The notes beneath the pieces are model-generated. The model ran no database searches. It was not told the origin of the DNA and worked only from the letters and a program-made list of their open reading frames with translations. Shown here in pieces: positions 8,447 through 16,674 of a stretch of DNA of 64,000 bases. The stretch covers positions 96,338-160,337 of the forward strand of contig NZ_BMTS01000019.1 of NCBI RefSeq assembly GCF_014649795.1. The letters run 5' to 3'. Made by a program: the position numbers and the translations under genes. Within the stretch, counting starts at the first letter, position 1, and the number at the start of each line of letters is the position of its first letter. Origin of the DNA: Streptomyces melanogenes. Its GTDB lineage: Bacteria > Actinomycetota > Actinomycetes > Streptomycetales > Streptomycetaceae.

Positions 8447-8940
8447 GGGGCACCCTCCGGCGGGCAGTGGTTGACGGTAACCAGTGACTACGGTCCGTAG
8501 GCTACAGGAAAACTGTAATTTTCCTGTAGCTCTGAGGGAGAGCCCCTTTTCCCCTGGTTTGGGCGTTTCCGGGGGAGCGGGCGGGGCCCGAGAGGCCCTC
8601 CGGGGACCCCGCGCACCCCGGGAAGGGCCGATCTGAAGATCCAGAAGCCGTGTACGGGCCACTGACGGCCTCCCGGCCCGCCCCGGACCCGATCACCCAC
8701 AGGACGCCGGGAACGGCCGCGCACGGCCCCGTTCTGAGGGTCGACTTTTGACACGTTTTGTTGAAACTGAGCGATTTGCGCACTGTGGGACCCCGTGCCG
8801 ACCGCCCCGGCGACGACTCGGCGACACGGGACAGGACATGCCGAAATGGCCGTGCGGCGCGCGCACGGCAAGCATTCGGGGAATGCCAATTCTCTGCGGC
8901 CTATCAATCATTAATGGTGGGGAGAATTACGGCCGCCGCC
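8447..8940. other. 494-bp intergenic region upstream of HEPN gene
   Basis: No coding frame is convincing. The left part carries the palindromes described at 8488-8529. Around 8748 there is a TTGACA box on the plus strand but no clear -10 at the right spacing. AT content is locally higher near 8740-8780 and 8880-8960 than in neighbouring genes, consistent with promoter DNA for the divergent or neighbouring units. Confidence 0.4.
8488..8529. promoter_or_regulatory. Double palindrome, putative operator of HEPN gene
   Basis: Two dyads lie 42-83 bp upstream of the HEPN start: CTACGG-T-CCGTAG (8488-8500) and a perfect 11-bp inverted repeat CTACAGGAAAA / TTTTCCTGTAG with a 6-nt centre (8502-8529). 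The A/T-rich arms are unlike a GC-rich terminator, and the position just before a gene suggests a repressor site or an RNA hairpin in the leader. Confidence 0.5.
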
Positions 8941-10272
8941 CTACATTGGCGAGCGGTCTATTGCTCCTCCGCCCCTATATGTCTGCAGTGTCGAATGCCA
9001 GAACTCCCGCACCTGCGGAAGGTGGTCTTTTGCCGGGGTCAGCCGCTGGGGCAGCGCGACGTAGAGGCACGCCGCCACGTCGCGGCCCGGCCGCAGATGC
9101 TCGGCGACCGACGAGCCGTCGACCACCACCACCGCGCCGGGCACCGGCGGCGCCGCCCGCGGCGGCACCCGCATCCCCCGCCGCCGCGGACTGCGCAGCC
9201 CGGCCCGTTCCCTCGCGCCCGCCCGCGCCGCCCGGCCCTTCCCGCCTGCCGCAGCTGCCCCGGACCGCGCGGGCGGCTGCCGCAATCCCGGCAACCAGCG
9301 CGCACCGCCGCCGCGACCGGGGGCCTGCGCAGGCTCCGGGCGTGCGCCCCCGGCGTCGAAGTCCACCAGCACCAGCAGGTGCTCCGCCGGCTCGCCCTCG
9401 CAGACGATCGCCAGGTCCTCCGCCGCGACACGGTGCACCACCGTCCCGCGCGAGAAGGAACCCCGCGATGCGGGCGGCTGCGAGACCTCGAAGCGCTCGG
9501 CCAACGTGCGCCGCACCGACTCCAGCGCAGCAACGTCCCCCTCCCCCCCGGCCAGAATCGCCCACTTCAGCCGGGCGTAATGGAACACGTCAGTGTCCCG
9601 ATTGGCATCGGCGCCCAGGTCCACATTCACGCGGATTAGCGGAAACTCCACGTCGAAGGAATCGGCCCGGGGCGTCCACGACCATTTCGCGGGCGCGCGC
9701 GGCACCAGCCACTCCTCCCGCGCCGACGCGAAATCCCACGGTACGGAAAGGGCGCCAGCGGAGAAAATGGAGAACAGTTCGGCGTAAAGCGATACCGCCG
9801 AACTGGAAGGGCGGGAGGTATCCTGGAGGCTGTCGGATTCCGTCACATCAGCGTCTGCCCTGAATTCGGTCAATTCGCTGGATTCCCCCGGCGCAGCCGC
9901 GGCGCTCTCCCGGAGCGCCCGCCCACGTGTCTTGAGGTCGGCGAGCAGAGCGTCAAATTCCTCGGGTGTGCGCTCCGCCCCGCTTTCTGTCCCGAGCTCT
10001 TCTGGGGTCTCCTCGTCGAATTGAGGCGGGCTGAAAGGATCGCCCAGAGTGTCGCGTTCCCGCGCTTCGGCGCGAGCCCTTGCGTCCCGGAAGTGCTCAT
10101 GGAGATCTTCCGGGGTGTAGGCGGGGGCTTCCCAAGTGGTCCGTGATAGGACCCTGATGAACCGTTGCAGAGACTCATCAATCCCCTTGAATGCCAGATC
10201 ATCTGAGGGGTTTTTGCACGGCGAAATCTCACCATCACCCATCATGGCTGAACCAACCCCACTTTCTCGCAT
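8941..10272 (-). CDS. Hypothetical protein, third gene of sigma-factor cluster
   Basis: 443 residues from the ATG at 10272, 26 bp after the sigma-factor stop, with ACGGAG upstream. The N-terminal half is acidic and helical (Glu/Asp-rich, EEFDALLADLKTRG). The middle contains a beta-rich stretch (FDVEFPLIRVNVDLG). Then follows a Gly/Arg/Pro-rich linker and a C-terminal segment AVVVVDGSSVAEHL. No known domain is recognised. Position directly after an ECF-type sigma gene on the same strand suggests a co-transcribed target or regulator. The low-complexity C-terminal third is compositionally different from the rest. Confidence 0.55.
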   Translation of the reverse strand: MRESGVGSAMMGDGEISPCKNPSDDLAFKGIDESLQRFIRVLSRTTWEAPAYTPEDLHEHFRDARARAEARERDTLGDPFSPPQFDEETPEELGTESGAERTPEEFDALLADLKTRGRALRESAAAAPGESSELTEFRADADVTESDSLQDTSRPSSSAVSLYAELFSIFSAGALSVPWDFASAREEWLVPRAPAKWSWTPRADSFDVEFPLIRVNVDLGADANRDTDVFHYARLKWAILAGGEGDVAALESVRRTLAERFEVSQPPASRGSFSRGTVVHRVAAEDLAIVCEGEPAEHLLVLVDFDAGGARPEPAQAPGRGGGARWLPGLRQPPARSGAAAAGGKGRAARAGARERAGLRSPRRRGMRVPPRAAPPVPGAVVVVDGSSVAEHLRPGRDVAACLYVALPQRLTPAKDHLPQVREFWHSTLQTYRGGGAIDRSPM

Positions 10273-10297
10273 ACTGTGGCCCGCTCCGTGCTGTTCC

Positions 10298-10894
10298 TCA
10301 CGTATCCTCGGTCTCCGATCCGATGCCCATCCGCTGCTGCAGGTCGCGAAGGAGGCGGTGGCGCGCTGTCCGCTCGGCCCCGGGACTCTTGCCCAGCACC
10401 TGCGCTGCCTCGGCAGAGGAGAACCCGTATGCCACCAAAGCGAGATGGCGCCGCTTCTCCGGCGGCAAGTCCCGCGCAAGCTTGAGCACCTGCCGCACCT
10501 GATCGTCCCGGACAGCCAGGTCATCGGGTCCGCAGGCACTGCTCACCCGCTCCTCGAACTCGGCCAGCAGCGTGAGGGGCTCGCGCTTTCTCCGGAAGTC
10601 ACCTGCGCGCCAGTAGGACCGCTGAAACCACCATGCTTCGAATCTCTCGGGCGGCATTTCCCCCCACCGTTTCGAAAGATCTGCGTACGCCTCTTTTGCA
10701 ATGTCCTCGGCATCCTCATGAATGAGCCCATGCTTCCTCATGAGGGAGGCGACAATACGTCTGAAGCGTGAATGAAAGAATTCCTCCTCGGGCGTTATGA
10801 GGGAGGCGGCCATGTGTCCGAAGTGTGAATGAAAGAATTCCTCCTCGGACGCTCTGGGTCGGGGAATCCCGGGTGTCGATTGGTCATCGGTCAC
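10298..10894 (-). CDS. ECF-type sigma-70 family protein
   Basis: 198 residues from the GTG at 10894 (VTDDQS...). Region 2 is visible as EDAEDIAKEAYADLSKRW with WWFQRSYWRAGDFRRKR, and region 4 as LPPEKRRHLALVAYGFSSAEA followed by a helix-turn-helix (QVLGKSPGAERTARHRLLRD). The shape is that of an ECF RNA polymerase sigma factor, although region 2.1 is divergent. The N-terminus carries a 19-residue tandem duplication. Its start shares the codons for VTDDQ with the membrane-protein gene at 11223-11816 upstream. No anti-sigma factor is recognised, but that membrane protein is a candidate. Confidence 0.65.
   Translation of the reverse strand: MTDDQSTPGIPRPRASEEEFFHSHFGHMAASLITPEEEFFHSRFRRIVASLMRKHGLIHEDAEDIAKEAYADLSKRWGEMPPERFEAWWFQRSYWRAGDFRRKREPLTLLAEFEERVSSACGPDDLAVRDDQVRQVLKLARDLPPEKRRHLALVAYGFSSAEAAQVLGKSPGAERTARHRLLRDLQQRMGIGSETEDT
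10740..10853 (-). repeat. 57-bp in-frame tandem duplication in sigma gene
   Basis: Two adjacent 57-bp copies (10740-10796 and 10797-10853) differ at a handful of positions. They encode two versions of a 19-residue unit with the core EEFFHS-[H/R]-F-x-x-[M/I]-x-ASL, at the extreme N-terminus of the sigma protein before region 2. Confidence 0.85.
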
Positions 10895-11222
10895 CGCCCG
10901 TGGCACCTCTCCGGCTCGGTCCTCGTCATCGTCGGCCCGCTCGCCGGGCCCCCGCTGACCGCAGGGCTCGCCTGCGCTCTCCCCTAACACGGCCGAACTC
11001 CGCCCGGCGTTACAGCCGTTCCGCGATCCCTGTCGGGCGGGGCCGGGCGCCAAGTGGTCCGCCACCAACCTTCCGTACACGGCGGCCCGCAGCTCTGCCT
11101 CAACGGCCGGGAGCCGCAGGAAGCGGTGGCACCGGACGTGCGTCGCGCCGCCGGCAGAGCCGCCCGGCGGAAACGACCGGTTTGCGCGCTGCCGGGGGGC
11201 TGCGTCGATCTCTCGCCCTGAG
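10895..11222. other. Intergenic 328 bp, no supported gene
   Basis: Lies between the stop of the membrane-protein gene and the GTG of the sigma gene. The open frames in it are Arg/Gly/Pro-rich and overlap each other on both strands, as expected for non-coding high-GC DNA. It should contain the sigma-gene promoter; no clear -35/-10 pair is seen. Confidence 0.4.
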
Positions 11223-11816
11223 TCAGAGGAGCAGCAAGATCAACCACATGACCGCCGCCAGGATCGGCAGCGCGTAAACGATCAGAGGCATGGAGCTGGG
11301 GCCAGGAGCACGGCTTGCCCGACGAGTCTCCCTGTAGTCAGGCAATCGCTCCTCGACCCGCCGCTGCACGCCCTTGTCGTACCAGAAGTGCCGGTGGCCG
11401 ACATAGAGCCACGACAACGTCAGGACCAGCCCGAAGGCGGCGATGACCCGGGCTGCGAGGAGACTTGAGTGGGCGCCCGATCCACCTCGACTGCTCGCGG
11501 ACAACACGGTGGCGTAGGCCACTACCTGAAGTGACTGTGCAAGAAGGAAGAGGTTGCCTCGCTGGAAGACCATGCCGTCTTCGTGAAGCCCGTGCTGCCA
11601 CAGGCGATCGTCCTGGGCGCGTTGCTCGGCTGCTGCGTCATCTCCTGGGGCCGCCATGGATAGATCCTTCCCTCCGGGAACGGAAGCATCCGAACTCGTT
11701 GTCGCGCTGGGCATGTTGGGGTGAGAGGTATCCGGGCACTCCGCCCGGCTTCTCGTCCCAGTAGCCGTTGAACGTGCGCCTGACGTAGGCGTGTCGTACT
11801 GGTCATCGGTCACTCC
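11223..11816 (-). CDS. Three-helix membrane protein
   Basis: 197 residues from the GTG at 11816 (VTDDQY...), a start shared in DNA sequence with the downstream sigma gene. A polar N-terminal ~75 residues precede three hydrophobic segments: LFLLAQSLQVVAYATVLS, an Ala/Leu-rich helix ending in LTLSWLYVGH, and a C-terminal anchor ending WLILLLL. No family is recognised. It is upstream of the sigma-factor gene on the same strand and could be a membrane partner of it, but no anti-sigma motif is visible. The IS element lies 84 bp upstream of the start and probably separates it from its native promoter. Confidence 0.6.
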   Translation of the reverse strand, partial: GVTDDQYDTPTSGARSTATGTRSRAECPDTSHPNMPSATTSSDASVPGGKDLSMAAPGDDAAAEQRAQDDRLWQHGLHEDGMVFQRGNLFLLAQSLQVVAYATVLSASSRGGSGAHSSLLAARVIAAFGLVLTLSWLYVGHRHFWYDKGVQRRVEERLPDYRETRRASRAPGPSSMPLIVYALPILAAVMWLILLLL

Positions 11817-11900
11817 CCGACTCCTGATCGTGATGGCTGCCCGGCTCGGCAGCGCCACCTCGTGCCTCCCGAGGGCCCGCCCCGGCACCCTCACCCCTAA

Positions 11901-12763
11901 GACCGTGTCCTACATGGTCAGTTGACAGTTGTGTCGAGCATGGGGAGTGGACGGTGGGGATGGATCGTTCCGGACGGGCTGTGGGAGCTTGCCAGGCCGT
12001 TGCTGCCGTCGGCGCGGGTGCGCCCGCAGGGCGGCGGGGTTGCGAACATCGATGACGAGGCGGTCTTCGCTGCGATCATCTACGTGCTGGTCAGCGGATG
12101 CGCCTGGCGCGCTTTGCCGCCCTGCTTCGGCGCGTCGAAGTCGACCGTGCACCGCCGGTTTCTCATCTGGTCGCGTGCCGGAGTCTGGGGCCGACTGCAC
12201 CAGCGGGTTCTCCAGCTCCTGGACGAGCAGGGCCTGGTGGACTTGTCCCGTGTGGTCCTCGACTCGGCTCACGTCCGCGCGAAAAAGGGGGCGAACTTGC
12301 AGGTCCGAGCCCCGTGGACCGGGGTAAGCCCGGTTCCAAGATGCACATCCTGTCCGATGCGGACGGCCTGCCCCTCCGAGTCGGACTCTCGGCGGCCAAC
12401 ACCCACGACAGCCTCGCCCTGAAGCCGATGCTGTCCCACTTCCACATGGGACACGAAACCCACGCAGGCGATTCCAAGCCCACACGGTTGCACGCCGACA
12501 AGGCGTACGACATTCCTCACCTGCGGCGATGGCTGTGGGGCAAACGCATCGGCGTCCGCATCGCCCGCAAGGGCATCGAGTCCAGCGAACGGCTCGGGCG
12601 ACGAAGGTGGGTGATTGAACGCACCATGTCCTGGCTGACCGGCTACCGCCGGCTCAACCACCGCTACGAACGCCAACCCCGCGACTACCTGGCCTTTCTC
12701 GGCCTCGCCGCCGCACTGTGCTGCTACAAACGTTTACTCAAGCTCACCATGTAGGACACGGTC
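11901..12763 (+). mobile_element. IS5-family insertion sequence (IS427-like), intact
   Basis: 863-bp element bounded by perfect 18-bp inverted repeats GACCGTGTCCTACATGGT (11901-11918) and its complement (12746-12763), and flanked by a 3-bp direct repeat TAA (11898-11900 and 12764-12766). A TNA target duplication and a transposase read over a -1 frameshift are typical of the IS427 group. The intact ends and perfect duplication point to recent insertion. Confidence 0.93.
11922..12754 (+). CDS. IS5-family transposase, made by -1 frameshift
   Basis: Two overlapping frames form one DDE transposase. Frame 1 (from 11922) gives the N-terminal DUF4096-like domain (DGLWELARPLLPS, WRALPPCFGASKSTVHRRF) and the first catalytic Asp in VVLDSAHV. 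At 12282-12291 the run AAAAAGGGGG allows a -1 slip into frame 2, which continues GPSPVDRGKPGSKMH, the second Asp in LHADKAYD, and the Glu in RRWVIERTMSWL, ending at 12754 inside the right repeat. Heptameric slippage of this kind is usual in the IS427 group, so it is probably functional rather than broken. Confidence 0.9.
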
Positions 12764-12988
12764 TAAGTCGGTACGGCCGCTCCTCGTTGTTACAGCCACA
12801 GAGCGACGATCCCGAGCGCGACGGTGGCGCGGTGCCACACTTTTGCTAGCTGGCACGTCTCCCCTGTGGGGGAGTGCTCCGGGAAAGCGCGGAGTCCGCT
12901 GTCAGCGGGCCCGCCGCCGTCCACCCCCTGACGCGAAGTGATCACATTGCAAGCGCCTAGGTGCATGCATTTTCCGAGGGTGGGTTTC

Positions 12989-13891
12989 ATGAACAAGCGG
13001 TACGCGGCGGTCGGCACGACGGCCGCGCTCGTCCTGGCGGGGCTGACGGGCTGCACGACGCAGCAAGCCAAGGACACCGCGAAGTCGGTCGCGGACACGG
13101 CGGGCAAGACCAACAGCGCGATGATGGCCGCGCTCGCGCGCACCAGCGAAAAGACCGAGCGCGCCAAGTCGGCCACGATCACGGCCACGGTCTCAGGTAC
13201 AGGGCAGCCGAAGCCCGTAACGATGACCGGCACGTACACCTGGGGGGCCCGAGAGGCGTTCGACACGCGGATGGACACGGCCAGCGCGGGTATCGCGGAC
13301 CTGAACTCGCAGCCGACGACGCGGATGCTGTTCGTGGACGGCGCGTACTTCTACCAGATCGACCCGCAATCGAGTGGCCCGCTCAAGGGCAAGCACTGGA
13401 TGAAGGTGGAGGCCAGCGCGGTCTTCGGCAAGAAGGGCGCCGCAGAGATGAGCCGGACCGACGGAGACCCCACGGCCGGCCTGAAGTTCCTCAAGAACGC
13501 TCGCGACGCCGATGACCTGGGAACAGAGACCGTGCGGGGCAAGTCCGCCCACCACTACGTCCTTCACGTCGGCCGGGACCAGTGGGGCGCGGCCGGAGAC
13601 GCGCTGACCGGCCGCGACAAGGACAGCCGCATGGGCGAATACACCGGTGACGTCAAGGAGATCACTCTGGGGATCTGGGTCGACCCCCGCACCGACCTGC
13701 CCGTGCGGATGGAGGAGACAATCGGCGCGGCCAGGATCAGCGTGGACTTCCGCTCGTTCGGTGGCGCCCAGACGATCTCCGCGCCCCCGGCCGCCGACAC
13801 GGCCGATGTCACCGACGAGGTGAAGGCCGCTACGGCCGATGAAGCCACCAGCGGCGGGGCTTCAGGAAGCAATGAAGAATCTTTTGTGTAG
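12989..13891 (+). CDS. Lipoprotein, LppX/LprG-like
   Basis: 300 residues from the ATG at 12989, behind GAGGGTGGG. A basic N-terminus and hydrophobic core end in the lipobox LTGC, so the protein is a membrane-anchored exported lipoprotein. The body (TITATVSGTG, MTGTYTWG, MLFVDGAYFY, HHYVLHV, IWVDPRTDLPVRME) has the alternating strands and the 'vDp.t.lPvr...' signature of LppX_LprAFG-type lipid-binding lipoproteins. The C-terminal 40 residues are Ala/Thr-rich. It stands alone and is followed by a hairpin at 13949. Function in envelope lipid handling is by family analogy. Confidence 0.75.
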   Translation: MNKRYAAVGTTAALVLAGLTGCTTQQAKDTAKSVADTAGKTNSAMMAALARTSEKTERAKSATITATVSGTGQPKPVTMTGTYTWGAREAFDTRMDTASAGIADLNSQPTTRMLFVDGAYFYQIDPQSSGPLKGKHWMKVEASAVFGKKGAAEMSRTDGDPTAGLKFLKNARDADDLGTETVRGKSAHHYVLHVGRDQWGAAGDALTGRDKDSRMGEYTGDVKEITLGIWVDPRTDLPVRMEETIGAARISVDFRSFGGAQTISAPPAADTADVTDEVKAATADEATSGGASGSNEESFV

Positions 13892-13948
13892 AACGTAATA
13901 CTTTGCACCCCTGCCACGTCTTCTGTGAGTGAGAAGGCCGACGCGCCA

Positions 13949-13980
13949 CGGCGGCACCCTTCGACTGGAGGGTGCCGCCG
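13949..13980. terminator. Hairpin terminator of lipoprotein gene
   Basis: Perfect 12-bp inverted repeat CGGCGGCACCCT / AGGGTGCCGCCG with an 8-nt loop, 57 bp after the lipoprotein stop. Confidence 0.7.
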
Positions 13981-14009
13981 CCACTTTGAGCACTCACAAG
14001 GACACTCCG

Positions 14010-14888
14010 ATGACCACTGCCGCCGCCCCCGTATCCGCGCCCTCGTCGCTGTCTGCTCCGTCCATGACGATCGAAGAGCTGAACACGCTCGCCACCCAGG
14101 GCCCGCAGGCGCTGCTGGTGACCGTCACCCCCGCTCTGGCGGCGGCCCTGCTGGAGCAGAACCGGCACAACCGCAGCGTTCGGGACGCGGCGGTCGACGA
14201 GTCGGCGAGGGACATCGCCGCGGGGGACTGGCTCCTCAACGGCGAGACGCTCAAGCTGTCCATTCACGGGGAGGTCCTGGACGGCCAGCACCGCCTCCAC
14301 GCCATCGTCCGCGCGAACACCGCCGTGGTGACGTTCGTCGTCCTGGGGCTGCCGCCGGAAACGCAGGCCACCATGGACGCGGGCATGCGCCGCACCGAGG
14401 CCGACGCCCTGGCCCTAGAAGGCGAGGCCCACCCCGTGGTGCTTGGCTCGATCGTGCGCCGCGTCTGGGCCTGGGAGCAGGGCGACCGCAAGTTCGCCCG
14501 CCGGATCTCTCCCACCCGCGCCGAGTCCCGGGAACTACGCAAGCGTCACCCCGGGCGGCGGGAATCGGCAGCAGTAGCCGTCAGCGTACGAGCCGAGTTC
14601 CCCCACATCCCCCAGTCCGCCCTCGGCACCGCGCACCACCTCTTCAACGCCATCGAGCCCAAGGACACCGTCGAGTTCTTCGCGCGACTCGGCGACGGCG
14701 CCAACCTCTCCCAGGGCCATCCGATCCTGAACCTGCGCAACCGCGTGACCGCCGACCGCGCCAAGGACGGCAACCTGCCCTTCGGCCGCTACCTGTCCTA
14801 CCTCGTCCACACCTGGAACGCGGTCCGCTCCGACCGTCCCATCAGTCGCCTGCAGGTCCGCAGCACCACCGTCCCCACGCCAAAGTAG
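14010..14888 (+). CDS. ParB/sulfiredoxin-like domain protein
   Basis: 292 residues from the ATG at 14010. The region ~50-120 fits the ParB/Srx-like fold found in mobile-element proteins: NRHNRSV, a helix with ARDIAAGDW, then GEVLDGQHRLHA (88-98) carrying the nucleotide-binding DGQHR motif, then FVVLGLPPETQ. The C-terminal part is helical without a clear DNA-binding domain. It differs from chromosomal ParB, which has GxxR boxes and an HTH. Such proteins are common on actinobacterial plasmids and integrative elements. It is followed at 76 bp by a small zinc-finger gene. Confidence 0.7.
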   Translation: MTTAAAPVSAPSSLSAPSMTIEELNTLATQGPQALLVTVTPALAAALLEQNRHNRSVRDAAVDESARDIAAGDWLLNGETLKLSIHGEVLDGQHRLHAIVRANTAVVTFVVLGLPPETQATMDAGMRRTEADALALEGEAHPVVLGSIVRRVWAWEQGDRKFARRISPTRAESRELRKRHPGRRESAAVAVSVRAEFPHIPQSALGTAHHLFNAIEPKDTVEFFARLGDGANLSQGHPILNLRNRVTADRAKDGNLPFGRYLSYLVHTWNAVRSDRPISRLQVRSTTVPTPK

Positions 14889-14963
14889 CGCTGCACCCGG
14901 CCAGGCGGCTGCCCGCGACCAAGGTGGCCGCCTGAAATCTGGGCCGAACTACCAGAGGACGCC

Positions 14964-15206
14964 ATGCCGTACACCGCCAGCACGATCACAGACCCGGCAC
15001 TCGACGCGCTCTACGAGCTGCTGCGCCTGTACCGGGGCGGCCCCCTCGCTGTGGCCTGCCCGGTCTGCCCCGCCAGCGTCGGCGAACCGTGCCGAAGGCT
15101 CCGTCGGCTCCACTGCGAGCGCCGCAGCCGCCACGATGTGGCCATCGGCGCCCACGCGCTCATTCTTGAGCTGATGGGCATCACCACCACCGATGCGCCA
15201 TCGTGA
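14964..15206 (+). CDS. Small zinc-finger protein
   Basis: 80 residues from the ATG at 14964. The centre carries VACPVCPASVGEPCRRL with later His and Cys, matching the short Streptomyces zinc-finger proteins of the pattern CPxC-x5-7-G-x-x-C...H..R, which are typical of plasmids and integrative elements. It probably binds nucleic acid. It follows the ParB-like gene on the same strand. Confidence 0.65.
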   Translation: MPYTASTITDPALDALYELLRLYRGGPLAVACPVCPASVGEPCRRLRRLHCERRSRHDVAIGAHALILELMGITTTDAPS

Positions 15207-15247
15207 ATTCCGAACCCTGGGCCCCCAGGCATGCCAGACTTGCAGCT

Positions 15248-15376
15248 GCTGGCGACCTACCGACTCCATTTCGGTAGGTCGCCAGCAGTGGGCGCGCCCC
15301 TATGACCAGCATCAGCCGTAATGCGCCTCGTGAAGCCGCTGGTGACCTGCCGACCGTATTTCGGTAGGTCACCAGC
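15248..15376. repeat. Two covarying hairpins in a 90-bp repeat
   Basis: Hairpin 1 (15248-15286) has 15-bp arms GCTGGCGACCTACCG / CGGTAGGTCGCCAGC. Hairpin 2 (15338-15376) has GCTGGTGACCTGCCG / CGGTAGGTCACCAGC. The copies start exactly 90 bp apart and the sequence between them is also partly repeated (GTAATGCGCC versus GTATTGCGCC). At arm position 6 a C:G pair in copy 1 is T:A in copy 2, and the single mismatch in copy 2 is a G:T pair. This is the pattern expected of a conserved folded RNA or cruciform. Confidence 0.8.
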
Positions 15377-15468
15377 TCCGAGGGGCGTCCATCACCAACA
15401 CCGGCCCGTATTGCGCCGGATAGCAGCACCAATGCGCCACACCACCGGTTCGCCGTGCGCCCCATGGC

Positions 15469-15906
15469 ATGATCACTTCCATGATCCAGGGGTGGGGAAG
15501 AACCGCGAGCATGCTGCTCGCGGTGGCAGCCGTCGCGATGGCTGCGGGATGCGGGGGCGACACCGAGAAGGCGAAGCCGCCTACTGCCAGCAGCAGGGAG
15601 ACGGTGCCGGCTGTCGCCGATGCTGCCCGGGCCTACCGCGACGACCTCAACGCCCTGTCCTGGTCCGGGTGTCCGGCCGACTGCGACAAGGACCTGACCG
15701 AGATCGTCGCCAACGCCCGGGTCCTGCGCCAGGCGATGAACGCCGATGCGGCGGGCGCCGGATTCTGGTCCCCGGCATACCGGCTGATCGACCAGATCGA
15801 AGAGGGACGGGCCAAGGCGTCGGGTGACGTGACCTGGAACCGGCCACTGATTCTTGGGCCCGCCCACAAGTTGAACGAGTGGCTGACGACCCACCCGTCC
15901 CAATAG
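15469..15906 (+). CDS. Small putative lipoprotein
   Basis: 145 residues from the ATG at 15469; a second ATG at 15481 is equally possible because neither has a clear ribosome site. The N-terminus is a signal peptide with a lipobox-like VAMAAGC, so the protein is likely exported and lipid-anchored. The mature part has two further Cys (WSGCPADCDK) that could form a disulphide, and is helical. No known family. It lies just downstream of the paired hairpins. Confidence 0.6.
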   Translation: MITSMIQGWGRTASMLLAVAAVAMAAGCGGDTEKAKPPTASSRETVPAVADAARAYRDDLNALSWSGCPADCDKDLTEIVANARVLRQAMNADAAGAGFWSPAYRLIDQIEEGRAKASGDVTWNRPLILGPAHKLNEWLTTHPSQ

Positions 15907-15912
15907 AGGATT

Positions 15913-16170
15913 TCAGTCCACCTCGACGTAGGTGACGATGATGATGCTGCCCAACGCCGTCGCGTAGAAGATCACGCGGGCGTCTGCCTGCTGGTAGTCG
16001 CGCAGCGCGCTGGCCGTGGCATGGGGCTTGACCGCGTCGGGGGCGGCCGCGATCCGCTCCAGCACAAGGTCCAGGCGCTCCGCCTGGTACGGGCTGAGGA
16101 GCTCGACCTGGGCGTCGGCGGGCGGCAGGAAGACGATGCGGGCCCCGCGGCCGCGGGAATGCTTAGGCAA
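15913..16170 (-). CDS. Toxin of type II TA pair, RelE/ParE-like
   Basis: 85 residues from a TTG at 16170 that overlaps the antitoxin stop. The pattern RIVFLPPADAQVELL, followed by ERLDLVLERI, a central charged helix, ALRDYQQADARVIFYA and a C-terminal IIIVTYVEV, is that of RelE/ParE superfamily toxins (mRNA interferase or gyrase inhibitor). The unusual start and the overlap imply translation coupled to the antitoxin. The toxic activity is not tested by anything in the sequence. Confidence 0.65.
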   Translation of the reverse strand: MPKHSRGRGARIVFLPPADAQVELLSPYQAERLDLVLERIAAAPDAVKPHATASALRDYQQADARVIFYATALGSIIIVTYVEVD

Positions 16171-16372
16171 CGCCGGGCGCCGCGTCGCCGGTCCGGCTCG
16201 ACAGGCCCTTCTCGGTGCGGATGGTCTCCCAGTCCCGGCACGCGTCAAGGTCGATGCCCTCGGCAGCGAGATGTTCAAGGACATACGCAAGGGAGGGATT
16301 CGAGGGGAACTCGGCGCGCGCGGCCGCCTGCAGCTCCTGCTGCTCGCTGGGGTCGAACACGAGGTGCGCCAT
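16163..16372 (-). CDS. Antitoxin of type II TA pair
   Basis: 69 residues from the ATG at 16372. Small, acidic and helical (LVFDPSEQQELQAAARAEF), as expected for an antitoxin, and it precedes and overlaps the RelE/ParE-like gene by 8 nt. The DNA-binding domain type is not recognised. Confidence 0.6.
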   Translation of the reverse strand: MAHLVFDPSEQQELQAAARAEFPSNPSLAYVLEHLAAEGIDLDACRDWETIRTEKGLSSRTGDAAPGVA

Positions 16373-16449
16373 CAGTATCGGTGCCTCCGCTGGAAGGTGC
16401 GGATATCTACCCTAGCGGCCTGGTACGCGGCCCGTCAGCTACTCCGGGG

Positions 16450-16674
16450 CTACCGGCGCTCTGTTGTAGAGGGACGGCCTGGGCGGCGGCCGCTCAGCTC
16501 GTAGGAGCGGCGCCCGGACCAGACGACGGGCAGAGGCAGGTCGATGGTGCCTTGGACGAGGCCGACCAAGCCCTCCAGACGGGCGGGAAGCCGGTACGTG
16601 TACCGGGCCCGCAGCACGTCGGCGGCGTCGGGGACCGGGAAGCGGGGGAGACGCGACGGCCATGAGACCAACAT
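16450..16674 (-). CDS. Hypothetical small protein
   Basis: 74 residues from an ATG at 16674. The composition (ARYTYRLPARLEGLVGLVQ, LPLPVVWSGRRSYEL) is more protein-like than the competing frames, but there is no family match and no clear ribosome site. It lies upstream of the TA pair on the same strand. Confidence 0.3.
   Translation of the reverse strand: MLVSWPSRLPRFPVPDAADVLRARYTYRLPARLEGLVGLVQGTIDLPLPVVWSGRRSYELSGRRPGRPSTTERR

Noticed and set aside
11922..12754. Transposase as a pseudogene because of its frameshift
   Set aside because: The AAAAAGGGGG slippery run at the frame change, intact ends and catalytic residues fit programmed -1 frameshifting typical of the IS427 group.
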